Below are positions 1 through 7,872 of a stretch of DNA of 64,000 nt, piece by piece. Position 1 is the first letter of the stretch, and every line of letters starts with the position of its first letter. A program made the position numbers and the translations under genes. The notes under the pieces were generated by a model, which was not told where the DNA came from, did no database searches, and saw only the letters and a program-made list of their open reading frames with translations. The stretch comes from Desulfovibrio gilichinskyi (lineage in GTDB: Bacteria > Desulfobacterota > Desulfovibrionia > Desulfovibrionales > Desulfovibrionaceae): NCBI RefSeq assembly GCF_900177375.1, contig NZ_FWZU01000001.1, positions 62,001 through 126,000 on the forward strand, in the 5' to 3' direction.

Positions 1-2
1 GT

Positions 3-473
3 ATTGGTAAGAGGAACTACACTCAGGGTAATGTCTCTATAGGTGAGGTTGGTACGACTAGGCATTTGGAAGCTAAGCTTACATTTTCTGATTTTTCGAA
101 GCTTGCTAAAGATGTAACAAATAAGATGGTTGATTCAAAACGTATACAGTGGTTTGATGCAAACGATAAGCCTAAGAACCTCGTTTTATGTGTAGCTACT
201 CCTATAAATAAAACCGATGATGAAAATTTTGAAATGGATGCTTTGCAAGATAAGATCGATGAAAGGCTTCTGCAACGAGAAATGGCTATAATAACAACAT
301 CTCCACCTTTTGATTACATTATTCGACCAACGTTGTATGCTAATCCTCCTCAGAGAGGAGAGGGAGGAAAGTTGCAAATTCAGTATACCTTGCAGTATAA
401 GCTTTATGACGATAAAGATCGTAAACTTGGTCAATGGTCCTCAGAGATGGTTTTGAACCGCGATCCTAGTTAG
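3..473 (+). CDS. LpoB-like lipoprotein, C-terminal part (5' truncated by window edge)
   Basis: The reading frame is open from the window edge to the TAG at 471-473, so the gene begins outside the window. The visible 157 residues resemble the LpoB/YcfM family of outer-membrane lipoproteins that activate penicillin-binding proteins. Features seen are a 'DFSKLAKDVTNKM' segment, a central beta-strand 'LVLCVATPINKT' and a helix ending 'IDERLLQ'. A late strand, 'LQIQYTLQYKLYD', is followed by 'LGQWSSE', as in the family's terminal strands. The lipobox would lie upstream. It sits just left of the tRNA-derived att region, so it may belong to an integrated element. Family assignment is by remembered pattern only. 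Confidence 0.55.
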   Translation: MGKRNYTQGNVSIGEVGTTRHLEAKLTFSDFSKLAKDVTNKMVDSKRIQWFDANDKPKNLVLCVATPINKTDDENFEMDALQDKIDERLLQREMAIITTSPPFDYIIRPTLYANPPQRGEGGKLQIQYTLQYKLYDDKDRKLGQWSSEMVLNRDPS

Positions 474-642
474 GTTGTTGAATGTGTCATTTGGATACTA
501 AATTTTAAATGTTGTCACCCGCAATAAAAAAGTACATTCATGTCAACCAAATGCCAACCAACTTAGAAATAAAGGTTGATATTGTTACTTTTTTCACAAA
601 ATAAATATAATTATTTCAAGTAGTTAAATGTAAAGCATCGGA

Positions 643-687
643 TTCCTAATCTTGGTGTCACAAGTTCGATTCTTGTCGGGGTCACCA
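643..687 (+). pseudogene. 3' fragment of tRNA-Arg(CCT), probable att core
   Basis: The stretch contains an anticodon loop TTCCTAA (anticodon CCT), the 3' anticodon-stem strand TCTTG and a variable loop. A perfect T-arm follows (ACAAG, loop TTCGATT, CTTGT), then the 3' acceptor strand CGGGGTC, a discriminator A and an encoded CCA at 685-687. The matching 5' acceptor strand (GACCCCG) is absent upstream. The 5' anticodon-stem strand does not pair over more than about two bases, so this is not a functional tRNA. Such 3' remnants mark integration of phages and genomic islands. A weak D-arm-like string at 620-637 is noted but not convincing. Confidence 0.7.
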
Positions 688-701
688 TATTGAATTATAT
701 T

Positions 702-738
702 AAAGGGTTAACTCATGTTTTGAGTTGACCCTTTTCTG
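702..738 (+). terminator. Hairpin terminator (recurrent 14-bp family)
   Basis: A 14-bp stem (702-715 with 721-734, one G-T wobble) carries a 5-nt loop and ends in a T-run. The same stem sequence occurs at 9236-9270 and 10252-10284. It follows the tRNA-Arg fragment, where a tRNA terminator is expected. Confidence 0.7.
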
Positions 739-786
739 CGTTTTATGGGGTTGTTTTCGGGGTGCTGCCAACCGGATATGCCAACC

Positions 787-1123
787 TGTTTAGATGAGTA
801 TTGTTATGATTGTTTGTATAGTTTTTTTGATGTGTTGACTTATGATGGGTGGGATCGGTTGACCGAATGTATTTATATGATTTAAATAGTGTACATTGTT
901 CTTTTAGATTTCTATTTTTGAAAGTCGATTAGTTGAGGTATGGAAAGCAGTGTGAAAAATATTAGTGACAATTCCGTTGGAAGACAGATGATATATAATA
1001 CATAGTCTCGCTTCAATAATTTTTAGTTTCAAATATGATAGGGAATTGAAAATCTTAAAATAACCACTCGTAAGATTGAAAGATATGGGCTGAAGCATAA
1101 ACGATGTACGGGGAAGTAAATTA
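787..1123. other. Intergenic stretch, no gene recognised
   Basis: This AT-rich stretch precedes the putative glycosyltransferase. A possible promoter, TTGACC at 859-864 with TTAAAT at 882-887 (17-bp spacing), is seen but is weak and far from the next start. Nothing else is supported. Confidence 0.3.
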
Positions 1124-2056
1124 ATGAAATCGAGTCAACATTTCAGTGTAGATGTTTGTGTGAACGTTTTGGGAAAACCGTATCAAACCGCACTAAGCAT
1201 TTTGTCGTTGTTAAAATACTCCGCGACACATATTTCTAAAATATATATCATATTAGAAAAAAACAACAAAGCTAGCCATGTAAAGCAGATTAAGTCATTA
1301 TTAGATCATTTAAAAGTTGATATTGTGTATTATACTCCGAAAAATTGGTACTGGGTCTATCCTCTTGATAGGCGAGGTTTTAAGCAGGAAGACATACGTG
1401 ATGGATTAAGATATCAATTCGCATTCGAAAATTCAGACTCAAAACTCATTTATGTAATGCATAATGATGTTGTTCATTATACAGATGTTTTACAAATCTA
1501 TCATAGTGCTATCAAAGGGCATATAGCTGTTGGTAATATTGGGATGTGCCATAATTGTCCTGCATTTTGGTCAAAAAAGTGCTCGAAAGACAAATATATG
1601 TCGTATCAGCCTAGAATTGATGAGTTGCGTAAAATATACAATGAAGCTGATCCTCCTAGCGGCTGGAAAGGGTTTATGTATCATCTTGAAGATTTTTGTG
1701 AAGAATTCAGAGAGAATCCATGGCCATTACCATGTTGTCGGGTCAATGAATTTTCGTGTTTAATTGACTTAGATAAATATAGAAGCACTACAACTCCGTA
1801 TGGTGACTGTCATCCTTTCGGAGCGTATGGATCATGTGGAGGATACTTGTTAGATATAGGGTGTAATTGGTTTCATGATGTGCATTTACGTGGCTTCACA
1901 TGTAAAAATATTACTCTTTCGCAATCAGAATTTATACATATAGGTGGACATAGCGCGATGTTTAGCAAGGATTTGTATTTTCAAAATGAACTGAGAGCTT
2001 ATCAAGAACTGAAGTCGCACTTTAATATAAATATTCTTGATCATGATTTTGAATAA
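1124..2056 (+). CDS. Putative GT-A-type glycosyltransferase / hypothetical protein
   Basis: This 310-residue soluble protein opens with 'VDVCVNVLGKPYQTALSILSLL', then 'ISKIYIILEKNN', the strand-helix pattern of family-2-like nucleotide-sugar glycosyltransferases. 'KLIYVMHNDVVHY' near residue 110 could supply the metal-binding DxD-like site, here HND. It is rich in Cys and His in the middle ('GMCHNCPAFW', 'CCRVNEFSCL'), which could bind metal. It stands alone between the att region and a truncated gene, and its codon use is markedly more AT-rich than the core genes to the right, so it was probably acquired with a mobile element. The start has no strong Shine-Dalgarno, only 'ggggaagtaaatta'. 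Function is a family-level guess. Confidence 0.5.
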   Translation: MKSSQHFSVDVCVNVLGKPYQTALSILSLLKYSATHISKIYIILEKNNKASHVKQIKSLLDHLKVDIVYYTPKNWYWVYPLDRRGFKQEDIRDGLRYQFAFENSDSKLIYVMHNDVVHYTDVLQIYHSAIKGHIAVGNIGMCHNCPAFWSKKCSKDKYMSYQPRIDELRKIYNEADPPSGWKGFMYHLEDFCEEFRENPWPLPCCRVNEFSCLIDLDKYRSTTTPYGDCHPFGAYGSCGGYLLDIGCNWFHDVHLRGFTCKNITLSQSEFIHIGGHSAMFSKDLYFQNELRAYQELKSHFNINILDHDFE

Positions 2057-2217
2057 CTTTGAATTCCATACAGAAGTGTTAAACTGGACAGGTAGTTTCA
2101 GTAAATGTTTGAGGGATACGGAAAGACATGCAGGAGAGTGTTAGGCGTGACCACCACCTCCCACACCACAGGATAACCTCCAAATTTAACAACATACTAA
2201 ATTTGAAGGAGATTCTG

Positions 2218-2406
2218 ATGGTTAATAATAGCGATCCATTGTTTAATCTTATCTACGCATATACACGGAAACAAGCTGTCGAAGATAGCAATCTGATTGA
2301 TGTGACAGCTCAAGCGAAGGCGAAGGGAAGAGCACTACAGGTCGAATCCATGAGTATACTAATTACTTTTTTTGCTTTTTTTATACCATTCCTGATCGCC
2401 GTATAG
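2218..2406 (+). pseudogene. Truncated DUF6573-like gene
   Basis: From the ATG at 2218, preceded by GAAGGAG, the first 37 residues ('DPLFNLIYAYTRKQAV', then 'LIDVTAQAKAKG') match the N-terminus of DUF6573 proteins, which are common on plasmids and phages and normally exceed 100 residues. After 'AKAKG' the similarity stops and the frame runs into hydrophobic codons antisense to the next gene, ending at 2406. I read this as a gene cut by a deletion or the edge of an integrated element. An in-frame start at 2128 would add a low-complexity leader and is unlikely. Confidence 0.55.
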
Positions 2407-2937
2407 TTCATCTGCACAGTCATTGCAGAGGCAATGACTAAATTGAGAATTTGTTCGAGCTTCAATATATGTTTCAAGCTTTCTCCAGTTGCCTTCGTCG
2501 TCTTTAATTTTTTTGCAAAGAGAACATATAGGTAATAGGGCTTGTAAAGTGTTTATGTTTTGCTGCTGCTCTTCAATTAATTTTTTATTTTTAGATAAGA
2601 TTTTTCCTATATAAATGATTGAAATTAGTGATAGCAAAGTTACTATAAATCCAGGTAGTTCGCTTATCATTTTTGTATTTGAAGTTTGTGCAATAAAATT
2701 GTTCCATATTAAAAAAGTAAGCAGTTGCCTTGCAGTCATTAGAAAAAACATTACTGCAAGAAAAATAATTTTCCATTCTCTATATTTAATAGAAATATAA
2801 ATAGCTAAGATACATGAAGTTAATCTGATTACTATGGATATTAAAAGCTCTTGTGTGTGGGCTATTGGAACAAAATACGCAAAAATAAATATAGCTGTTA
2901 TTGAGATGAATGCTGTTTTTTTTGACGTAGATAACAT
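2359..2937 (-). CDS. Membrane protein with C-terminal CxxCKKI/CxxC sensor-type domain
   Basis: This 192-residue protein has about four membrane segments (roughly residues 8-28, 33-50, 54-75 and 92-112) and then a short coiled region 'KNKKLIEEQQQNINTLQALL'. The C-terminal motif 'LPICSLCKKIKDDEGNW' is followed by 'SHCLCNDCADELY'. That paired-cysteine module occurs at the ends of many Desulfovibrio PAS/receiver sensors and probably binds a metal. Kinase, cyclase and receiver domains are absent. The ATG (2935-2937) starts 3 nt after the stop of the MscS gene, so the two are probably co-translated. Its 3' end overlaps the truncated DUF6573 gene, marking where island DNA meets the host chromosome. 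Confidence 0.6.
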   Translation of the reverse strand: MLSTSKKTAFISITAIFIFAYFVPIAHTQELLISIVIRLTSCILAIYISIKYREWKIIFLAVMFFLMTARQLLTFLIWNNFIAQTSNTKMISELPGFIVTLLSLISIIYIGKILSKNKKLIEEQQQNINTLQALLPICSLCKKIKDDEGNWRKLETYIEARTNSQFSHCLCNDCADELYGDQEWYKKSKKSN

Positions 2938-2940
2938 TAG

Positions 2941-5112
2941 TTAATCCTTTTCATTTTCTGTCGCATCTTTCTGTTCTTTGAGCAGCAAGCTGGCTGCCTC
3001 TCTGCCCAGGCTCGCGGCACGCTGCTCCCCGCCCATCGGTTGATGGCTGGGCATTTCTTCGTTTCGCATATATACCGTGCGACTTGGGAATGCGAATTCG
3101 ATCTCAAGCCTTTTCGCCAGATTGATTGCATCCAGAATGAACTTTTCACGAAGTATAAGCTCTTCTTCTCTATTCGAAACATGGAGGTGCAAGTAGACAA
3201 TAATATCGATGGAGGACGATCCAAAATCGTTTACTCTGATATGAGGTCTTTTGCTATCTATTTTGCTAGAATTCATAACAATTTCGCGGAGCCCTTCAGT
3301 GAAAGCAATCATTTTTTCCGGCGGAGTATCGTAGGCGACTCCGATTGATGTTTTGAAGAGCCGGTAGTCACGCTTGCTCATATTATCTACAGGCGAAGTT
3401 ATGAAGTGAGAGTTTGGTACGGTTACCAAGGAATTATAAAAAGTACGGATAGTGGTGGAACGCAGTCCGACATGTTCAACTTCACCTTCGATTTTTTCAA
3501 TGATAATGAAATGGCCGATGGCGAACGGTCGAGTTGTGACAATCATCATCGTGCCAAAGATGTTTTCCACCGTATTTTTCCCAGCAAGAGCGATTGCCAC
3601 ACCACTGATACCAAGAGCTGCAATTACTCTGGTTGAATCCTGTCCAAATATGCCAGCTATCTTTGTTATTCCAATGATAATGACAATAATTTTTAAAACC
3701 TGCCCAATCACCAATACCACGGTTCCGCCTGTCTGGGATTTGGAACTTCCTGCTACCAACTGGGCACCCACCAAAATAACGGTTGTTGCGAGCCAGACTT
3801 CGGCTATAATCATTATGATATTCATGATAACTAAAAGGAAGGCGGCGCCATCCTCGCTGGTTATCATAAAGAGCAATCCGGATGTCCATAGATAGCCTAT
3901 GGATATGACTGTTAGAGGTCTGGAGACACGTTGATTGGTAAAAGCTGCAAGGCTGTTATTAGGAGATTTTCTGCGCAGTACGTTCATGATTCCATTAGAA
4001 ATCCATGAGATAACCCAGCTAACAATTGGAGTAAGAATAATGAGAATAAACAGGCTTATGAATTTCCATATATCGATTCCGAGTAATTCTTTTTTCAGGT
4101 ATCTGAATCTACTCTGAATAAGGTCATCGAACTTTACGTCTATTGTTAGATTTTTGCCGATAAATGGATGATTGCCTTTATCAATAATGCTTTTAATATA
4201 ATCATCATAGGTGTTTCTGACAACCTCAAGACTTTTAGGCGTAAACTTCCATGATTTAATACCCATTGTATCAGTAATCAGATGCATGGAAATTACGCCG
4301 AAACCGGGGTCAACAAGGAATACCGGGATGGTCTCAGTATTTGGCTGAACTGAAAGTTGTTCGATGTTAAGAGGCGATTCAAAATGAAGGATACGGTACA
4401 GACGAACAGCAAGAGTTTTACCTAGGTCCTCACGAAGTGCCGGTTCAATTTCCGACAAATCAAGGGTCTGAGCCGCGTCATCTAAAGTCAGTCCGTATCT
4501 TCCCATAACGCCGGAGCGAAGTCTGATCATTGTTTTATATGGTGACATTAAATTAATGTCGAAAGTTTCGCCCTCCATATTCGCTCGGGTAAGTTTTAGA
4601 AATCTGTCATGAATGCGTGTGTACAATGCATATATTTCCGGAGATTCAATGGTCTTGGCACTGAAGATCCATGTTCCTTGTGCGTTCTTGATCAGCTCAA
4701 AAGTAACTGGGTCTTGATCTTCAGTATACATTGTAATTTCTGCAGTGTCCTTGTCCAAAGGAGCATCTGGAATGTCGGTTTCGTAATCTAAAATGAGACT
4801 TTGAACGACAAGAAAGATCTGCTTCGCATTCTTTAGCAAATAGCTATATGCTCGACCTGTATTAATATGTTCGGGAAGCTGTAAGCGATCGAAGATATTT
4901 TCCTTACTTTCAAGCTGACCTTTTTCGTAGTTGATCATATCTTCTTGAAAGCTAAGAAAACAATCTCTTAATCCGTCTTTAGGATCATCTTGGTAAGCTT
5001 GCTGTTCGGCTTGAGCTGTGCTGACAGACAGTAATGACGTTATTTGAGAAGGAATTATGGAGGTAACGAGGAAAATAATAATAGTCAGTGCGGGTATATA
5101 TATTTTTTTCAT
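2941..5112 (-). CDS. MscS-family mechanosensitive channel with large N-terminal domain
   Basis: This 723-residue protein has a cleavable-type hydrophobic N-terminus (1-35) and a periplasmic domain of about 300 residues. Membrane helices follow from about 345. The Gly/Ala-rich pore helix 'ALGISGVAIALAGKNTVENI' lies near 500, then the MscS beta domain 'VEHVGLRSTTIRTFYNSLV' and 'TVPNSHF', and a cytoplasmic alpha/beta domain. MscS channels release solutes during hypo-osmotic shock; the extended periplasmic domain could gate on another cue. The ATG is preceded by AGGAG. The C-terminal tail is Glu/Lys rich. The cysteine-motif membrane protein starts 3 nt downstream. Confidence 0.85.
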   Translation of the reverse strand: MKKIYIPALTIIIFLVTSIIPSQITSLLSVSTAQAEQQAYQDDPKDGLRDCFLSFQEDMINYEKGQLESKENIFDRLQLPEHINTGRAYSYLLKNAKQIFLVVQSLILDYETDIPDAPLDKDTAEITMYTEDQDPVTFELIKNAQGTWIFSAKTIESPEIYALYTRIHDRFLKLTRANMEGETFDINLMSPYKTMIRLRSGVMGRYGLTLDDAAQTLDLSEIEPALREDLGKTLAVRLYRILHFESPLNIEQLSVQPNTETIPVFLVDPGFGVISMHLITDTMGIKSWKFTPKSLEVVRNTYDDYIKSIIDKGNHPFIGKNLTIDVKFDDLIQSRFRYLKKELLGIDIWKFISLFILIILTPIVSWVISWISNGIMNVLRRKSPNNSLAAFTNQRVSRPLTVISIGYLWTSGLLFMITSEDGAAFLLVIMNIIMIIAEVWLATTVILVGAQLVAGSSKSQTGGTVVLVIGQVLKIIVIIIGITKIAGIFGQDSTRVIAALGISGVAIALAGKNTVENIFGTMMIVTTRPFAIGHFIIIEKIEGEVEHVGLRSTTIRTFYNSLVTVPNSHFITSPVDNMSKRDYRLFKTSIGVAYDTPPEKMIAFTEGLREIVMNSSKIDSKRPHIRVNDFGSSSIDIIVYLHLHVSNREEELILREKFILDAINLAKRLEIEFAFPSRTVYMRNEEMPSHQPMGGEQRAASLGREAASLLLKEQKDATENEKD

Positions 5113-5523
5113 ATCGAAGCTCCTGGGTGATATAATTCGTAATAAACTAAGCGATCTATTTATTTTTTACTATGAAAATATGGCATACTATCTATCGTAT
5201 ACTCCGCAATATGTATTGTAAAAAATGATTACATCACCGGCAACTTATCTAAATCTGAATATATAAGCTAAAGCAGGGCAGGAAGAGTGCAGTCAAAAGC
5301 ATATCAGTGTAAAGCGGGTTGAGTTTATTTTAAAAACACTCACAAGTAAATTAATAATGGTTAACGAGCAGAATGAATCATACTTTATTTTTTCTGAGTC
5401 ATAAGCAAAAAGCATGTTTTGTCTGTTCTTTGGAGTAGATCACTCGTATGCTGTAAAGCAACTCAGTTAAATTGCTTGTAATTACAATAATTATGCAAGG
5501 CGAAGCGTCCGAACCCATTCGCA

Positions 5524-5551
5524 TTGACAGAGAAATACCCAGATGTTTAAT
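5524..5551 (+). promoter_or_regulatory. Sigma-70-type promoter for glcB
   Basis: TTGACA at 5524-5529 and TTTAAT at 5546-5551 are separated by 16 bp, about 60 bp upstream of the glcB start. The rest of the 5113-5613 gap shows no gene and no clear hairpin. Confidence 0.55.
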
Positions 5552-5563
5552 TGGTCTGACCAA
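5551..5563. promoter_or_regulatory. FadR-subfamily (GntR) operator, TTGGTCTGACCAA
   Basis: A perfect inverted repeat, TTGGT-CTG-ACCAA, fits the TGGTNNNACCA consensus of GlcC/LldR/PdhR-like GntR regulators. It abuts the -10 box, a position suited to repression. In enterobacteria malate synthase G is part of the GlcC regulon, which supports a glycolate- or lactate-responsive regulator; the cognate regulator is not identified in the window. Confidence 0.6.
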
Positions 5564-5613
5564 TGGAAAATGTTTTGATGCGCTAATAATTAGAAAATAG
5601 TGAGGGAAGGATT

Positions 5614-7782
5614 GTGGAGCATATTACAGTTGACGGACTCAGGGTTGCCAAACCTTTGTATGAGCTGGTTGAAAATAAAATTATACCGGGGACAGGAATT
5701 TCTTCATGCACTGTTTTTTGGAAAGAGTTGCAATATATTCTGACTGATATGATGCCTCGGAACAGGGAATTGCTGGAGAAGCGCGAAGAGCTGCAAGCCC
5801 GTATTGATAAGTGGCATTTATCCCGCAAAGGGCAGGCTCATGATGCTGCTGCGTATAAAAAATTTCTTTATGATATCGGGTACATTCTTCCTGAAGGTGA
5901 GCCTTTCAGCATAGAAACAGAAGGGGTGGACCCTGAACTGGCAACCATTGCCGGACCGCAGCTTGTGGTGCCGATTACCAATGCCCGCTACGCGCTGAAC
6001 GCTGTCAATTCCCGCTGGGGTAGTCTTTATGACGCTCTTTACGGGACCGACGTGATACCTGAAGATGGCGGCGCAGAAAAAGGTAAGAGTTACAATCCCG
6101 TTCGTGGTCATAAGGTTATGGAATACGCTTCTGGTTTTTTGGATAAAGCAATACCGCTTGCTGATGCTAAACATGCTGATGTTGTGGAATACAAAGTCGC
6201 TTTGAATGGAAAGACTGAGTTCAGTGTAGTGCTGAAAGACGGATCTGAAGCCGTGCTTGCTGATTCTGAGCAGTTTATAGGGTACGCGCAGAATGGTTCT
6301 TTACTCCTTTTCCGTAATAACGGGCTGCATATTGAAATTCATATTGATGCGGAAAATATTATCGGGCGCGATCATCCTGCCGGAGTAAAAGATGTTGTTA
6401 TGGAAGCCGCAGTTACCACCATTCAGGATTGCGAGGATTCCGTTGCCGCTGTGGATGGTGAAGATAAAGCTCTGGCGTACAGTAACTGGCTGGGACTTAT
6501 CCGCGGTGATCTTGAAACAACTTTTTTAAAAGGCGGTAAAGAGGTTGCACGCCGTATGGCTGCGGACCGTGAGTATACCGGACTGAATGGATCTACTTTT
6601 TCATTGCCCGGTCGGTCTATGTTACTGATTCGTAATGTAGGGCTGCTCATGACAACCGATGCAGTGATGCTTGCCGACGGAACTGAAATTCCTGAAGGTA
6701 TACTTGATGCTATGATGACCGGGCTTATTGCTCTGCACGATATAAAAAAACTGGGCCGTTTTCAAAACAGTAAAACCGGAAGTGTTTATATCGTTAAGCC
6801 CAAGCAGCATGGACCGGAAGAAGTCGCCTTTACCTGCGAACTTTTTGCAAGAGTTGAGAGAGCTCTGGGCATGGCTGCAGGGGCTATGAAAATCGGGGTT
6901 ATGGACGAAGAGCGGCGTACTACTGTTAATCTTAAAGAATGTATCCGTGCGGCAAAAGATCGGATTATTTTTATCAATACCGGATTCCTTGACCGCACAG
7001 GTGATGAAATCCATACCAGCATGGAAGCCGGTCCCATGGTTTGTAAAGCGGACATGAAAAATGCACGCTGGATGACCAACTATGAAGACTGGAATGTTGA
7101 TGTTGGGCTTGCCTGCGGTTTTTCCGGCAAAGCGCAAATAGGCAAGGGCATGTGGGCCATGCCGGATCGCATGCGCGAAATGGTGGAAACCAAACAAGGG
7201 CATCCGCTTGCCGGAGCCAATTGTGCATGGGTTCCTTCGCCTACTGCTGCGGTATTGCATGCCATGCATTACCATGCCGTGGATGTATTCAAGCAACAAG
7301 CTAAACTTTCCGGATCACCCAGAGCGACTCTTGACGATCTGCTGACTATACCTCTTTTGGAAGGTGTTTTGACTCCGGAAGTCGTGCAGCGTGAGGTTGA
7401 AAACAATTGTCAGGGTATTCTTGGTTATGTGGTCCGCTGGGTCGAGCAGGGCATCGGTTGCTCCAAGGTTCCGGATATCAATGATGTGGGACTCATGGAA
7501 GACCGGGCAACTCTGCGAATTTCGAGTCAGTATCTGGCTAACTGGTTGCACCATGGGCTCTGCACCGAAGCTCAGGTTATGAAGGCTTTGCAACAGATGG
7601 CCGCTGTGGTTGACCGCCAGAATGAAGGCGATCCTCATTACCATAATATGGCTCCTGACTATGAAAAGAGCATTGCTTTTAAGGCCGCCTGCGACCTTAT
7701 TTTTAAAGGCTGCAAACAGCCTAGCGGCTATACCGAGCCTATTTTGCATGCCAAACGGCGTGAAGTTAAGGCTGCTAAGTAG
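5614..7782 (+). CDS. glcB: Malate synthase G
   Basis: The enzyme condenses glyoxylate and acetyl-CoA to malate in the cytoplasm. The 722-residue length is typical of isoform G. Family motifs are '[18 protein letters not shown]' and '[10 protein letters not shown]' (about 275-300), '[11 protein letters not shown]', '[10 protein letters not shown]', '[16 protein letters not shown]' with the conserved Asp/Glu-Arg-Arg cluster, '[16 protein letters not shown]' and '[11 protein letters not shown]'. The start is GTG at 5614 with AGGGAAGG just upstream. It is monocistronic, with a terminator downstream. No isocitrate lyase lies nearby, so glyoxylate probably comes from glycolate or another source. 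An FAD-linked GlcD/Dld-type oxidase begins at the far end of this window. Confidence 0.95.
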   Translation: MEHITVDGLRVAKPLYELVENKIIPGTGISSCTVFWKELQYILTDMMPRNRELLEKREELQARIDKWHLSRKGQAHDAAAYKKFLYDIGYILPEGEPFSIETEGVDPELATIAGPQLVVPITNARYALNAVNSRWGSLYDALYGTDVIPEDGGAEKGKSYNPVRGHKVMEYASGFLDKAIPLADAKHADVVEYKVALNGKTEFSVVLKDGSEAVLADSEQFIGYAQNGSLLLFRNNGLHIEIHIDAENIIGRDHPAGVKDVVMEAAVTTIQDCEDSVAAVDGEDKALAYSNWLGLIRGDLETTFLKGGKEVARRMAADREYTGLNGSTFSLPGRSMLLIRNVGLLMTTDAVMLADGTEIPEGILDAMMTGLIALHDIKKLGRFQNSKTGSVYIVKPKQHGPEEVAFTCELFARVERALGMAAGAMKIGVMDEERRTTVNLKECIRAAKDRIIFINTGFLDRTGDEIHTSMEAGPMVCKADMKNARWMTNYEDWNVDVGLACGFSGKAQIGKGMWAMPDRMREMVETKQGHPLAGANCAWVPSPTAAVLHAMHYHAVDVFKQQAKLSGSPRATLDDLLTIPLLEGVLTPEVVQREVENNCQGILGYVVRWVEQGIGCSKVPDINDVGLMEDRATLRISSQYLANWLHHGLCTEAQVMKALQQMAAVVDRQNEGDPHYHNMAPDYEKSIAFKAACDLIFKGCKQPSGYTEPILHAKRREVKAAK

Positions 7783-7805
7783 TACGAAGGTTTATTGATT
7801 TTTAT

Positions 7806-7841
7806 AAAGGGAGGCTGTTTATACAGCTTCCCTTTTTTTGT
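7806..7841 (+). terminator. Rho-independent terminator after glcB
   Basis: A 13-bp stem (AAAGGGAGGCTGT with ACAGCTTCCCTTT, one wobble) has a 4-nt loop and is followed by a run of T. Confidence 0.85.
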
Positions 7842-7872
7842 GGATGAGTGGTGCTGGGTCTGGTGATGTCAC

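Larger units (their letters stand above)
541..786. other. attP-like region: core flanked by paired arm-type repeats
   Basis: TGTCAACC at 541-548 and TGCCAACC at 552-559 lie left of the tRNA fragment (643-687). TGCCAACC recurs at 766-773 and 779-786 on the right. The pairs are spaced 11 and 13 bp start to start and share orientation. Two arm-type integrase sites on each side of a tRNA 3'-end core is the layout of a tyrosine-integrase attP, or of the junction between two tandemly integrated elements. The repeats are seen directly; the role is inferred, and no integrase gene is in the window. Confidence 0.45.

Noticed and set aside
612-687. Complete tRNA gene
   Set aside because: The T-arm and 3' acceptor strand are good, but the 5' acceptor strand is absent and the anticodon stem pairs over only two or three bases.
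904-1098. 64-codon minus-strand frame in the gap before the glycosyltransferase
   Set aside because: Low-complexity AT-rich translation, no ribosome site, no similarity recognised.
2060-2170. End of an insertion sequence upstream of the DUF6573 fragment
   Set aside because: Some transposon-like words occur, but no inverted repeats, target duplication or transposase remnant could be found.
5551-5563. Operator for the GntR regulator encoded at 58933
   Set aside because: Its half-site is TTGGT/ACCAA, whereas the sites near that regulator's operon are TTGT/ACAA; a different FadR-type regulator is more likely.
6622-7299. 225-codon open frame antisense to glcB
   Set aside because: It lies wholly inside a strongly recognisable malate synthase gene, and its translation shows no domain.
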